From the NCBI GenBank assembly GCA_963839095.1, contig CAWIUF010000064.1:186001-250000 (forward strand): DNA of 64,000 nt, in the 5' to 3' direction. This DNA is from Palsa-504 sp963839095 (lineage in GTDB: Bacteria; Actinomycetota; Actinomycetes; Streptosporangiales; Streptosporangiaceae). The notes beneath the pieces are model-generated. The model did no database searches and was not told where the DNA came from. It worked only from the letters and a program-made list of their open reading frames with translations. The translations under genes were made by a program, and so were the position numbers. Of the stretch, positions 49,844-60,102 are shown piece by piece (position 1 is the first letter of the stretch; the number at the start of each line of letters is the position of its first letter).

Positions 49844-51013
49844 CTAGGATACGCCGAGGGCCGTCGCGCCGTGGTAGATGACCGAACCACCGCCGGCGAA
49901 CGCCGCCAGCGACCCGATCGCGGTCGCCACCGAACCTTCCGGCCACGATCCCGGATCGGCGGACTCCTCCGCGAACATCCCCTCGATAACCAACTCGCCC
50001 CGGCGCCGGTCCATCCGCGGGGCCACCCGGCCGACCAGCTGCTCCCCCACTAGCACGGGCAGCACGTAGGAGCCGTACCGGCGCTTGTGCTTGGGGACGT
50101 AGATCTCGTTGCGGTAGGTGAAGCCCCACAGGCGTTCGGTCCGGTCCCGGTCGCAGATCAGGTTGTCGAACGGGGACAGCAGCGTGGTCCGCGGCCGCCA
50201 GTCCTCGTCGAGCAGCCCGAGCACATCCCGGTGGACCCACCACTGCTCGCGGCCGCCCTCGACGCTCACCGGCCGGGCCCAGGGCGCGCGCTCGAGGTCG
50301 AGACCGGGATACCGGCCGATGGTGAAGTGCCGTTCGACGTCACGGGCGCGGGCGACGCCCAGGGCGCGCAGCGCGTGCTCGGCCGCCCGGGTCACCACCT
50401 CCGGCTCGGGCAGGTCCTCGGCCGCGGGGAACTCGGCCAGGCCCCATAGCCGGCGCAGCCCGTCCCGGCCCGCGACCGTGACCACGCCCTGCTTCCACAG
50501 CGTGTCCAGCATCCGCTCGACGTTCCGGCCGTGGGTCCAGCCGGTGGAGGTCCAGCTCACGGCGGCGCGGTCCTCGATGGCGGCGCCGGGCAGCGGCCCG
50601 GCGTCGCGCAGCCGGGCCAGGACGTAGCGGCGGAAGTCGTCGTTCGCCACCATCCAGTCCCGCAGCCGCGAGTTGGTGGCGCTCACCCCGTACCGGCGCA
50701 TCATCGCGCGGTGGATCGGGTAGTCCTCGGTCAGCACGATCGAGGCGGCGTGCGCCCAGTACTCGAACAGCCAGCGCTCGTGCCACAGCAGCGTGTCCAG
50801 GTCGGCCCGGTCGAACCCGCCGAGCCTGCTCCACAGCACGAGCAGGTGGCTGCGCGCCACCACGTTGACCGGGTCGAGCTGGAGCACCCGCAGCCCGCGC
50901 AGTACCTGCCGCAGCCCGTCTGGTCCCGTGGCCGGCTCCGGCCCGGCCAGGTGCTGGCTCCGGACGGCCAGCCGCCGCGCCTGTTCCAGGCTCAGCCGAA
51001 GTTCGTCCGCCAT
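49844..51013 (-). CDS. AlkZ/YcaQ-like winged-helix DNA glycosylase
   Basis: An intact 389-residue member of the HTH_42 (DUF1006) family; characterised members (AlkZ, YcaQ) excise bulky or crosslinked bases. The catalytic QxD motif is in LQLDPVNVVARSHLLVLWSR; winged helices follow (DWMVANDDFRRYVLARLRDA, MLDTLWKQGVVTVAGRDGL); near the end LLSPFDNLICDRDRTERLWG. ATG at 51013 chosen after AGGGAC; an upstream TTG at 51034 is less likely. Might protect against self-made DNA-damaging metabolites. Confidence 0.88.
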   Translation of the reverse strand: MADELRLSLEQARRLAVRSQHLAGPEPATGPDGLRQVLRGLRVLQLDPVNVVARSHLLVLWSRLGGFDRADLDTLLWHERWLFEYWAHAASIVLTEDYPIHRAMMRRYGVSATNSRLRDWMVANDDFRRYVLARLRDAGPLPGAAIEDRAAVSWTSTGWTHGRNVERMLDTLWKQGVVTVAGRDGLRRLWGLAEFPAAEDLPEPEVVTRAAEHALRALGVARARDVERHFTIGRYPGLDLERAPWARPVSVEGGREQWWVHRDVLGLLDEDWRPRTTLLSPFDNLICDRDRTERLWGFTYRNEIYVPKHKRRYGSYVLPVLVGEQLVGRVAPRMDRRRGELVIEGMFAEESADPGSWPEGSVATAIGSLAAFAGGGSVIYHGATALGVS

Positions 51014-51107
51014 GTCCCTATTCTCCGGGATCAATCCGCCGGGCGCGGGCGGCCAGTGCCGTGCGGACGATCACGCTGGACGAGGTGATCAGCTCCGGCA
51101 ACCTCGG

Positions 51108-52940
51108 CTACGCGCTCGGCACGGTCGCGGTCGGATCCCGGCCGGGCCCGAGCTTGTCACCAAGTACGCCAGGTCTGGCAGCGCGACGCCGGTGGCCGGT
51201 GGCGGCTGGCGGTCGACTGCAAGCCCCAACCCCTGATCGGAGGCGAAGGCGAGGGGCCGAACGGTACATGACGCAGGGACTCGGTGGCACACGGGTACGG
51301 AGACGGTACCCGGGGCACACGGAGTTCCTGCGGGCGTGACAGCAGAGGCGGACGGTTCCTGCGGCGTGACAGCGAGGCGGCCGGGGCCGTGAACGCTGGC
51401 CCGTGAGGTCGTCGTGCTGTTCGGGGGCCGGTTCCGGCAGTTCGGAGGGCGGCCCGGGCGGGGTGACCGGGTTCCTGGCGGGGGCGAAGGCCAGGCCCGC
51501 GGCCAGGCAGGCGAACGGCAGGACGGGGAGCAGGTAGCGGTAGTCGAAGTCGGCGACCGCGATCGGGAACACGAGCAGCACGACCGCGGTGGCCCAGGGC
51601 AGCATGCTGCCCGCCCGGGGTGACCAGGCCAGCCGCGGGGACAGGGCCCGCGGCCCGTCCCGGGTCCGGCGCAGCCGCACCACGCCGCCGAGGCCGGTGA
51701 GCAGGATCAGCCCGAACAGCGGCCCGTAGGTGTAGAAGACCCGCCCGTACGCGTCGATCACGATGGCGACCGGCCGGACCACGCGGCTCGGGGTGGCGTG
51801 CCCGTACTGGACGGCGTCGGCGTACGCGGTGCCGCCCTTCACCCAGACGTGGTCGGCCGGGATCTTCCACGGGGCCAGGTGGAAGTAGTACAGGTACACG
51901 GTCCCGTCGTCGGGGTAGAGATGCCGCGGCCACTCGACCGCGAGGGCCAGGCCGCCGAGCACGGCGTGCAGGTAGCCGAGCGGCTGCGCCTCGACCGCGC
52001 GGATGGCGAAGTCGCGCAGCAGCGCGTCGTTGGCCGCGGTCACCGGGCCGCCGTTGGCCATGTGGTGCACCTCCGGCGCGTGCCAGATGTAGTCACCGGG
52101 CGGGGTCCGGCTGGACGGCGTCCCGGCCGGGCAGATGGCCTGCAGGCGGGCGGGCGGCTTGATGACGGAGCAGTCGGCGAACGAGGACACCCGGCCCCAC
52201 AGGTAGAAGCCCTCGGCATTGCTCAGCGTGTACGAGCCCCACCAGGAGTGGAACCACACCGCGTAGCCCGCGACCGGCGCCGCGCAGCCGGCGGCCATCG
52301 CGGCGGCCGCCAGCCAGGCGCGCCAGTTCCGCCAGGCCCACGTCCCGTCCCGGCGCAGGCCGCGCACGAGCAGCACGACGGGGAACAGGACGAGCACCGG
52401 CAGGCCCTCGCTGCGCACGTCGACGGCGTAGCCGGCCAGCAGGCCCGCCAGCAGCGCGACCGGCCAGCGGACCTCGCGGCGCCACAGGATGAGCAGCATG
52501 GACAGCATGACGAGAAAGGTGAACAGGGCCTCGGCCATCACCATGTGCTCGTCCTCGATCACGAACCCGTCCAGCAGGACCGGGAGCGTGGCGGCCGTGG
52601 CCCACCACGGCCCCACGCCGCTGCGCCGCAGCAGCAGGTAGATCATGACCGCGACGGCCAGGCCCATCAGGTGCTGCAGGCCGGCCACCAGCGTCAGGCT
52701 GCGGAAGGGCTCGAGGGCGTGCAGGAACAGGGAGTAGCCGGTCGTCTTGGACAGGTTCGGCTGCAGCCGCAGCGCGGCGCCCAGGTACACGTAGGAGTCG
52801 CCGGCGAACCACAGCGCGCCCGGGTAGCCGATCATGGCGATCAGCCGCAAGACTGTCCCGGCCGCCAGCGCCACAATAAAAGGGAAAGGCAAGCCGAACG
52901 GGAGATGAATTTCCCGGAGGTAACGGCAAACTGCTTTCAT
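51108..52940 (-). CDS. Polytopic membrane glycosyltransferase (ArnT/PMT-like fold)
   Basis: About 610 residues with some 10-12 membrane helices (for example LPFPFIVALAAGTVLRLIAM, LPVLVLFPVVLLVRGL, WATAVVLLVFPIAVADF). The first loop has GYPGALWFAGDSYVYLGAAL with an acidic Asp as in GT-C enzymes, which use polyprenyl-phosphate sugars. ATG at 52940 overlaps the GT4 stop as ATGA. After about residue 535 the tail turns Arg/Cys-rich and unlike the fold, so the true stop may be hidden by an indel near 51400. Confidence 0.72.
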   Translation of the reverse strand: MKAVCRYLREIHLPFGLPFPFIVALAAGTVLRLIAMIGYPGALWFAGDSYVYLGAALRLQPNLSKTTGYSLFLHALEPFRSLTLVAGLQHLMGLAVAVMIYLLLRRSGVGPWWATAATLPVLLDGFVIEDEHMVMAEALFTFLVMLSMLLILWRREVRWPVALLAGLLAGYAVDVRSEGLPVLVLFPVVLLVRGLRRDGTWAWRNWRAWLAAAAMAAGCAAPVAGYAVWFHSWWGSYTLSNAEGFYLWGRVSSFADCSVIKPPARLQAICPAGTPSSRTPPGDYIWHAPEVHHMANGGPVTAANDALLRDFAIRAVEAQPLGYLHAVLGGLALAVEWPRHLYPDDGTVYLYYFHLAPWKIPADHVWVKGGTAYADAVQYGHATPSRVVRPVAIVIDAYGRVFYTYGPLFGLILLTGLGGVVRLRRTRDGPRALSPRLAWSPRAGSMLPWATAVVLLVFPIAVADFDYRYLLPVLPFACLAAGLAFAPARNPVTPPGPPSELPEPAPEQHDDLTGQRSRPRPPRCHAAGTVRLCCHARRNSVCPGYRLRTRVPPSPCVMYRSAPRLRLRSGVGACSRPPAATGHRRRAARPGVLGDKLGPGRDPTATVPSA

Positions 52941-54040
52941 GGGGTACCGCTTTTTGCCCACGATTCCAGCTGGGCGACGAATTCCCTGGCGTCCGCGGGC
53001 CAGCCCAGCGAGGAATATGCCGCCGCATGCCCGCGGCGTCCCATTGTGGCGCGCAGCGAGATATCGCGGTCCAGTTCGAGCACCGCTTCGGCGGCCGCGC
53101 TTACATCACCGAACGGCACCACGAACCCGCATTCATGGTCGCGGGCGAGCCCGGCCGCGACGGGCAGCGGGGTGGTGACGACCGGCACGCCGCGGGCCAT
53201 GTACTCCACCACCTTGGTCGGCATCGAGTGCCGGAAGTTCGGCTCGTCGTGCAGCAGCGACAGGCCCGCGAGCGCGCCGTCCAGCATCGGCATGGCCCGG
53301 TCGTTCGGCACGAAGCCGTGCCAGCGCAGCAGGCCCGCCGCCTGGGCCGGCTCGATGTGCGCCCGGGCGCGCGCGTCGGCCGCTCCGATCAGCTCGACCG
53401 TGATGCCGTGCGGACGCAGCCGCCGGGCCAGCTCGACCAGCTCGGCGCTGCCGCGGTCCGGGGACAGGTGCCCGACGTACATCACCCGCCGGCCATCGTC
53501 CGGCGGGGCCGGGACGTCCGGCACGTAGGTGGTGTTCGGCACGACCGGGTGCGGCCGGGCGAACCGGGTGACGTACCCGCGCTCGGCCAGGATCAGGTGC
53601 AGGTACCGCTCGGCCATCCGCTCCGCGGTGTGCACGGCCAGCGCCGCGGGCGGCCGCAGCGGGCGCGGCAGCCACGGCTTGGTGCTGAGCGCGGCGGCGG
53701 TGTCCTCGTGCACGTCCCAGATGACCGGCGGGCGCCGGCGCCGCGGGGGCAGGGCGAGCAGCAGCTCGGGGTCGTGGACGAGCATCAGGTCCGCGCCGGC
53801 GGCATGACCGGCGAGAGCCGAACGGGCGGCCTTGATCGCCCCGGCCCGGCGTCTCCCCGAGGCGCGCGGAACGGCCGTCAGGTGGAGGGAAGGCCTGCCC
53901 CGTTCGGGATGAAAATCGGTGAGCTCGACCGGGGCGATGTAGGTGACCTCGTGCCCCGCGTCGAGCAGGGCGCGTATCTGCCGGTGGTAGATGCGCGCGT
54001 CAGCGGGATGATGGACGATCGTGCACACCACGACCCGCAT
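52937..54040 (-). CDS. GT4-family glycosyltransferase
   Basis: An intact 367-residue GT-B enzyme. N-terminal domain: VVVCTIVHHPADARIYHRQI, DLMLVHDPELLLALPPR. Donor domain: VMYVGHLSPDRGSAELVELA, HGFVPNDRAMPMLDGALAG, then MPTKVVEYMARGVPVVTTPL (the E-x7-E-type nucleotide-binding stretch). Part of the minus-strand half of the polysaccharide cluster; donor sugar not predictable. Confidence 0.88.
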   Translation of the reverse strand: MRVVVCTIVHHPADARIYHRQIRALLDAGHEVTYIAPVELTDFHPERGRPSLHLTAVPRASGRRRAGAIKAARSALAGHAAGADLMLVHDPELLLALPPRRRRPPVIWDVHEDTAAALSTKPWLPRPLRPPAALAVHTAERMAERYLHLILAERGYVTRFARPHPVVPNTTYVPDVPAPPDDGRRVMYVGHLSPDRGSAELVELARRLRPHGITVELIGAADARARAHIEPAQAAGLLRWHGFVPNDRAMPMLDGALAGLSLLHDEPNFRHSMPTKVVEYMARGVPVVTTPLPVAAGLARDHECGFVVPFGDVSAAAEAVLELDRDISLRATMGRRGHAAAYSSLGWPADAREFVAQLESWAKSGTP

Positions 54041-54058
54041 CGTGCCCTCCAGGCCTGG

Positions 54059-55335
54059 TCAGAGCGTTTCAAGGTGGGACGCGGCCGGCGTGGAGGGGAT
54101 GACGCCCCGGGTGTCGAGCAGCAGCCGGGCGGTGGCGGCGAGCTGAGGCAGGTCGTAGTCCTGGTGGGCCTGGAGCAAGATGACCAGGTCGGCGGCGGCG
54201 ACCGCGGCGGCCAGGTCGCCGGCCCGGGGGACGTCCTGGCCGTCGACCTGCCAGGACGGCACGTACGGGTCGTGGTAGGCGACGTCGGCGCCGCGGGCGC
54301 GCAGCTTGCGGGCGATCGGCCGGGCCGGGCTCTCGCGCTGGTCGGCGATGTCCTTCTTGTAGGTCACGCCGAGCAGCAGCACCCGGGCGCCGTTGACCGC
54401 CTGGCCGCCGCGGTTGAGCAGCTCGGCGGCGCGCTCGGTGACGTAGCCCGGCATCCGGGAGTTGATCTCCTGGGCCAGCTCGACGAACCGGAACGGGTAG
54501 CCGAGCGTGCGGACCTTGTAGGACAGGTAGTTGGGGTCGATGGGGATGCAGTGGCCGCCGACGCCGGGGCCGGGGTAGAACGGCTGGAACCCGAACGGCT
54601 TGGTCGCGGCGCACCGGATCGCGTCGTGCAGGTCGATGTCCAGTTCCCGGCAGAAGATCGCCATCTCGTTGACCAGGGCGATGTTCACGTGCCGGTAGGT
54701 GTTCTCCAGCAGCTTGGCCATCTCCGCCTCGCGCGCGGAGGCGGCCCGGACCACCTGCTCGCAGACCCGGCCGTAGAACGCCGCGCCGGCGTCGGTGCAG
54801 GCCCGGGTGATGCCGCCGACGATCTTGGGCGTGTTGGCCAGGCCGTACTCGCGGGTTCCCGGGGTCGATCCGCTCCGGGGAGAACACCAGGGCGAAGTCC
54901 ACCCCGGCGGACAGCCCGGATGCCTTCTCCAGCAGCGGCCGGACGATCTCCTCGGTGGTGCCGGGGTAGGTGGTCGACTCCAGCGAGACCAGCGTGCCCG
55001 GCCGCAGCAGGCCGCCCGCGGTCTGCGCCGCGGCGCGCACCGCGCTCAGGTCGGGACCGTCCGCCTCGGACAGCGGCGTCGGCACGCAGATCACGATCAC
55101 GTCCTGCGGGCCGAGCTCCGCCTCGTCCGCCGTGGCCGTGAAACCCTGCGGCCCGGGCCTGTGCGACCTCGTCGGCGGTCACGTCGTCCACGTGGGACCG
55201 GCCCGCGTTCAGGGCCCGCGTGATCTCGGCGCTGGTGTCGAACCCGGTGACCCGGAACCCGGCCCGCGCCGCCTGGACCGCCAGCGGCAGGCCGACGTAG
55301 CCGAGCCCGATGACCAGTACGTCCTGCGCCGGCAT
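54059..55335 (-). CDS. UDP-sugar 6-dehydrogenase (WbpA/WecC-like), frameshifted
   Basis: Oxidises a UDP-hexose(amine) to its uronate with two NAD+. NAD motif LVIGLGYVGLPLAVQAARAG; VICVPTPLSEADGPDLS; LESTTYPGTTEEIVRPLL; LVFSPERIDPGNP; catalytic Cys in PGPGVGGHCIPIDPNYLSYK; VLLLGVTYKKDIADQRESPA. The WbpA/WecC-type IPIDPNYL motif favours UDP-GlcNAc or UDP-ManNAc over UDP-glucose. Frames change near 55140, 54860 and 54760. With WecB encoded nearby it may produce UDP-ManNAcA. Confidence 0.85.
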
Positions 55336-55348
55336 GTCACCTCAACCT

Positions 55349-57170
55349 TCAGATCGCCCCCAGACGCGCGTACGCGTCCTTGTACCGTGCCGCGTTACGG
55401 GCCCAGGTCCGGTCACCGGACACCCATTCACGGGCGTTGTCCCCGAGTTTTCTGCGGATATCCGGACTGTAAAACAGGCGTTCCAGGCAATCGGCCAGGG
55501 ACACCGGATCTTGCGGTACTGTTTGCATTCCCGTCACTTCGTGTTTGACGATTTCGGTGAGTGCTTTCACTTCACTAGTGACCACGCACAGTCCGCTTGC
55601 CATCGCCTCTACTGGCTTCAACGGGGTAACCAGCTGACAGACCCGGTCTGGCGTGCGCGGAATGACGAAAACATCGAGGAGAGCGTGGAATTGGCGTACC
55701 TTCGCCGCGGGCACGCGGCCGGTGAAGACGGCCGCCTGCGCCAGGCCGGCCGTGGCCGCCTGGCGCTGCAGCGCGGCGCGTTCGGGGCCGTCGCCGACGA
55801 TCAGCGCCCGGGCGGGCACGCCGCGGGCGCGCAGGATCGCGGTGGCCTCGAGCAGCGTGCCGATCCCCTCGTGCTTGACCAGGCTGGTGACCTCGCCGAC
55901 GATGTACTCGTCTTTCTGGATGCCCAGGTCAGCGCGGAGGTCCCCGGGGTCGGGCAGCGGGGCCAGGAAGTCCTCGGATACGGCGTTCGGCACGATGAGG
56001 ATCTTCTCGGCGGGCACGCCGCGGGCCTCGATCTCTTGCCGCATGGCCTCGCCGAGCGTCACGACCAGGTCGGCGGCCAGCATGCACTGGGTCTCCAGTG
56101 GCGCGGTTGCGCTGGTAAAGCTCACTGCTCGCCAGGCTGGCGCCGTCCGGGTGCCGGGACAGCCAGGTGTCCTCCCAGAACCCGCGCACCTCGTACACCA
56201 CCGGCAGGCCGTACCGCTGGCCCAGGGCCAGCGCGATCCTGGCGTTGGCGAAGTTGCTCGCGGCGTGCAGCACCGCGGGCTTGATTGCTTGCGTCAGCGC
56301 GGCGGCGAGCTTCTCGCCCAGGGCGGCCAGTTTCGGGTCGGCGTCGCCGTGGCCGGGCAGGAGCCACGGCAGCAGCCGGTGATACGGCACGCCGTCCACG
56401 TCGACCAGGCGGCGGCCGTCGAGGTGGCCCTGGGTCACCGGGAACCCGCACCTGGTCACCACGTGCGGGTCGAGCCCGGCGGCGCGCTGGGCCAGCACGA
56501 TCTCGTGCGTCCTGATCGTGTACCCGGCGCTGACCGACGGCAGCGCGTCACTGACCAGGTGCAGCACCCGTCCCGGGATGTGCTCGCGCCCCGGCATCAC
56601 ACGCTCGGTTACCGGCCCGCGTCCGGCCAGTTGCGCTTCCGTACGGCCTGGTTCATGATCGCGGGCAGTTCCGGTCGTTATTCGTCCGGAACTGCCCGCG
56701 ATCATGGTGTCGGTGGCGGGAGGCGCGGCGAGGTGGGCTTGCTGGGGGGCGAGGGTGGCGCGCAGGCGGCGGGCCTGGCGGCCGCGGGCGCCGTCCAGGG
56801 CGCGCGAGCGGCGTCGGTGAGGCGGCCTTCGCGCCAGGCCAGGCGGGCGGCCAGGAGCTGGTGGGCGGGATCCGTGTCCGGAATCCGGGCCAGGGCGGCG
56901 GCCGCGGCGGCGGGCTGGTCCACGGCCAGGGCGAAGGCGGCCTGGCGGCGGGGCGAGGCGGACAGCGATGCCAGCGCCGCGGCCCGGTCCCCCGCGCCCC
57001 ACAGCACCGCCGCCCGGCCGTAAGGCCCGGCGAGCCGGAGCCATGCCGCGCAGCGGGCCGGGCAGCACCCGCCCGGCCAGCAGGACAGACCGGACCGGGT
57101 CGGCGGCCAGGTGCCGCCAGCCGATCGAGGCGGCGAGGGTCAGCGCGCGGGGCGAGAGGGACGTCGTCAC
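55349..57170 (-). CDS. GT4-family glycosyltransferase with N-terminal helical domain, frameshifted
   Basis: GTG at 57170. The first about 180 residues are helical (LSPRALTLAASIGWRHLAAD, AAVLWGAGDRAAALASLSAS, DPAHQLLAARLAWREGRLTD), then the GT-B domains: GRVLHLVSDALPSVSAGYTI, YEVRGFWEDTWLSRHPDGA, after a frame change near 56120 MLAADLVVTLGEAMRQEIEA, YIVGEVTSLVKHEGIGTLLE, VTPLKPVEAMASGLCVVTSE. The two parts are joined in one frame across an inverted repeat; a separate start at 56597 (MPGREHIPGR) would give a normal 415-residue GT4. Product role: glycan assembly. Confidence 0.78.
56655..56705. repeat. Perfect 20-bp inverted repeat
   Basis: ATGATCGCGGGCAGTTCCGG (56655-56674) pairs exactly with 56686-56705 around an 11-base A/T-rich loop. 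It lies between the helical domain and the GT4 domain of the gene above. It could be a terminator or attenuator splitting the two, or an inserted palindrome. Confidence 0.85.
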
Positions 57171-57212
57171 GGCGGCGGATGGTAGCGGGTTGAGATGAAC
57201 AGAAAGGATTCG

Positions 57213-58302
57213 ATGCGCGCACCCATCACGCACGTGCTCGGGGCACGGCCGAACTTCATGAAGGCCGCGCCGGTGATCGGCGCCCTGGCGGCGCTCGGCC
57301 ACGACCAGCGGATCGTGCACACCGGGCAGCACTACGACGAGCGGATGTCGGAGGTTTTCTTCGTCCAGCTCGGCCTGCCGCGGCCGGACGTGAACCTGGG
57401 GGTGGGCTCCGGCAGCCACGCCCGGCAGACGGCCGAGGTGCTGACCGGCATGGAACGGGAGTTCACGGAGAATTCACCGGCGCTGGCCGTGGTCTACGGT
57501 GACGTCAACTCCACCATCGGCGCGGCGCTGGCCGGCGCGAAGCTCGGCGTCCCGCTGGCGCACGTCGAAGCCGGGCTGCGCAGCTTCGACGACTCGATGC
57601 CGGAGGAGATCAACCGGCGGCTGACCGACCAGCTGTGCGCGCTGCTGTTCGTGACGTCGCCCGAGGCGATCGGCCACCTGGCCCGGGAGGGCCGCCCGGC
57701 CGGCGCGGTGCACCTGGTCGGCAACCCGATGATCGACACGCTGCTGGCCAGCATGGACCGCTTCGATACCGCCGCGGTCCGGGCCGGGCTCGGGCTGCCG
57801 GACCGGTACGTGGTCGCGACCCTGCACCGGCCGTCCAACGTGGACGACCCGGCGTCGGCGGCCGCGCTGGTCCAGGCCCTGCGCGAGGTGGCGGACGAGC
57901 TGGACGTGATCATCCCGGTGCACCCGCGGGGCCGCGCCGCGCTGGAAGCCGCCGGGCTCGGGCACCCACCCGCGGCTGCACGCCGCTCCCCCGCTCGGCT
58001 ACCTGGAGTTCATCGCCCTGGTCCGCGGCGCGCGAGCGGTGATCACCGATTCGGGCGGCGTGCAGGAGGAGACCACGCTGCTCCGGGTGCCGTGCCTGAC
58101 CCTGCGGCCGAATACCGAACGGCCCATCACCGTGACCAGCGGAAGCAACCGCCTGATCACCCCGCCCGAGCTGGCCGCGGCCGTGCTCAAGGCGTGCGAC
58201 GACGGGCCGTACGCGGGCGAGCTGCCGCCGCTGTGGGACGGCCAGGCCGGCCCGCGCATCGCCCGCATCATCACGACGTGGCTGGACGGGGAGGCCCGGT
58301 GA
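57213..58302 (+). CDS. wecB: UDP-N-acetylglucosamine 2-epimerase (non-hydrolysing), one frameshift
   Basis: Interconverts UDP-GlcNAc and UDP-ManNAc. Signatures: ITHVLGARPNFMKAAPVIGA, IVHTGQHYDERMSEVFF, VYGDVNSTIGAALAGAKLGV, HVEAGLRSFDDSMPEEINR, LVTLHRPSN-type YVVATLHRPSNVDDP, and after a one-base change near 57970 ITDSGGVQEETTLLRVPCLT and ERPITVTSGSNRL. About 365 residues, the family norm. ATG at 57213 has AAGGA five bases upstream; ATG at 57195 is the alternative. Overlaps the next GTG. Confidence 0.92.
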
Positions 58303-60082
58303 ACCCGGCGGAGGGAACCCTGAGCGAGCCGCAGGCTCACGGCGTGCACGGGGCCGAGGTGGACGCGGTCGCCGAGGTGGAGGAGCCGCAGGACGCGGTG
58401 ACCGGTGATCCCGGGCTGGCCGCGGAGCGGGACCGGCTGGCCCGGGCGCTGCGCGAGACCCGGCTGCAGCTGGCCATGACGCAGTCCCGGCTGGCCGCGC
58501 TGGAGCAGTCCGCGACCATGGAACTCGGCCGGACCCTGGTCCGGGCCGCGCGGCGGCCCTGGTCACGCGGCGTCCAGCTGCCCGCGGACCTGGTCCGGCT
58601 GTGGCGGGAGCGCGGCGGCCTCACCGGGCCGGGCGCGGCCACCCTCGCGCTGGCGTCCGCGCAGCTCGGCGACCTGGCCGGCGGCGGGGAACGGTTCCTG
58701 TCGGCGCTGACCGCGCCCGGTCTCGGCGCGCCGGGCACCGAGACGGCCGGCTGGACCCCGCCCGGGCTGGTCATCACCGGGGTGCTGACCGCGCAGTCCT
58801 GCGCCACGCTGGCGCCGGACGCGGCGGTCTACCCGCTGCTGCCGCACGACGCGGACGTCGTGCTGGAAAGCACCGGCGCCGACCTGGTCTGCATCGAGGC
58901 GGCGGCGATGCTGGCCGGCTCGGCCTGGGCCTACGCGGGCGACCCGGCCGCGACCGACCGCGGCCGGCGGCTCGGGCGGCTGATCGCGGCGGCCCGCGCG
59001 CTCGGCAAGCCGGTGATCTTCATCAGGAACATCCCCGCGCACCTGGCGCCGGGCCTGGACTGGGTCGCGGCCAGCTGCGACGCGGTCTCCGACGAGGGGT
59101 TCGGCGTCCAGCTGGCCCGGTTCAACCCGATCGGGCTGGCGGGTTCCCGGCCGTCAGGACCCGGTGTACGCCGACGCGCGGGACCCCCGCGAGCAGCCGG
59201 CCCTGCGGGCCTGGCTGGACGCGCTCGCCGGCGCGGGCGAGCCCGGGCCGCTGCAGGTCACCGGGTCGGTGCCGTGGCGGCGGCAGCCCGCCCTCTACCA
59301 GCAGCACGCGCTGTTCGTCACGGCGTCCGCGGACCAGGCGCGGGAGCAGCTCGCCTGCGGCGCGCGCGTGATCATGATCGGGGCCGGGCCGGTCGCCGGG
59401 GCCGTCACGCCCGCGGGAGACGGCTGGGACCTCCCGGCCCTGCGGGAAGCGGCCGGGACGCTACGGGAGCTCCCGCCGCTGGACCTGGACGGGATCCGGC
59501 CGGCGCTGCGGGAGATCTTCACCGGGTCGGCGACGCCGGCCCGGCTGGCGGCGCTCGGCCAGCTGACCGGGCTCGGCGACCACGTGATCGCCGGGCGGCG
59601 GATCGCGGTGCTGGCCCGCGCGGACGACGCCAGCGCGGCCGCGGCCCTCGCGGCCGGCCTGGGCCGGCAGCGGCTGCTCCCGGCCGAGGTGGTGGTGGTG
59701 ACCGAGGCGCCGGACGAGCCCTCGGCCGAGATATCCGCCCGGGCCGTCACCGCGGCGCTCGGGGACCTGGCCGACCGGGGCGTGAGCGTCCGCGCCGTTC
59801 CCGCCGTGGCCGGCGAGCCGGCCGGGTGGCTGCGGCTCGCCGCGAGCGCGGCCCGCTCCCCGTGGGTCGCGCCGTGGCCGCGCGCTGTCCGCCGGGGCCG
59901 AGCACCACGAGTCCTACCTGCTGGACCTGGCCTGCGCGCGGGAGTGCGCCCAGGCCGACGCGACCGGGTACGCCGGGGCCGGCTACGCGTTCACCGCCAC
60001 GCTGGATCCCGGCCTGGCCCGGCGGGAGTTCTTCACCTCGGACGACCCCGGCCACGGGCTACGGCTCTTCTCCGTCAGTTAG
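58299..60082 (+). CDS. Hypothetical large protein of the polysaccharide cluster, frameshifted
   Basis: About 595 residues, family not recognised. N-terminal coiled coil (LAAERDRLARALRETRLQLA, MTQSRLAALEQSATMELGRT) is like linkers in bacterial glycosyltransferases. The middle holds Rossmann-like strands (DVVLESTGADLVCIEAAAML, LGKPVIFIRNIPAHLAPGLD) similar to CgeB-type glycosyltransferases, and the C-terminal part (RRIAVLARADDASAAAALAA, VRAVPAVAGEPAGWLRLA) resembles a GT2-like start. Frame changes near 59155 and 59880. GTG overlaps the wecB stop. Confidence 0.6.
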
Positions 60083-60102
60083 CCAGCTAAGGAGCATCAG
60101 CG

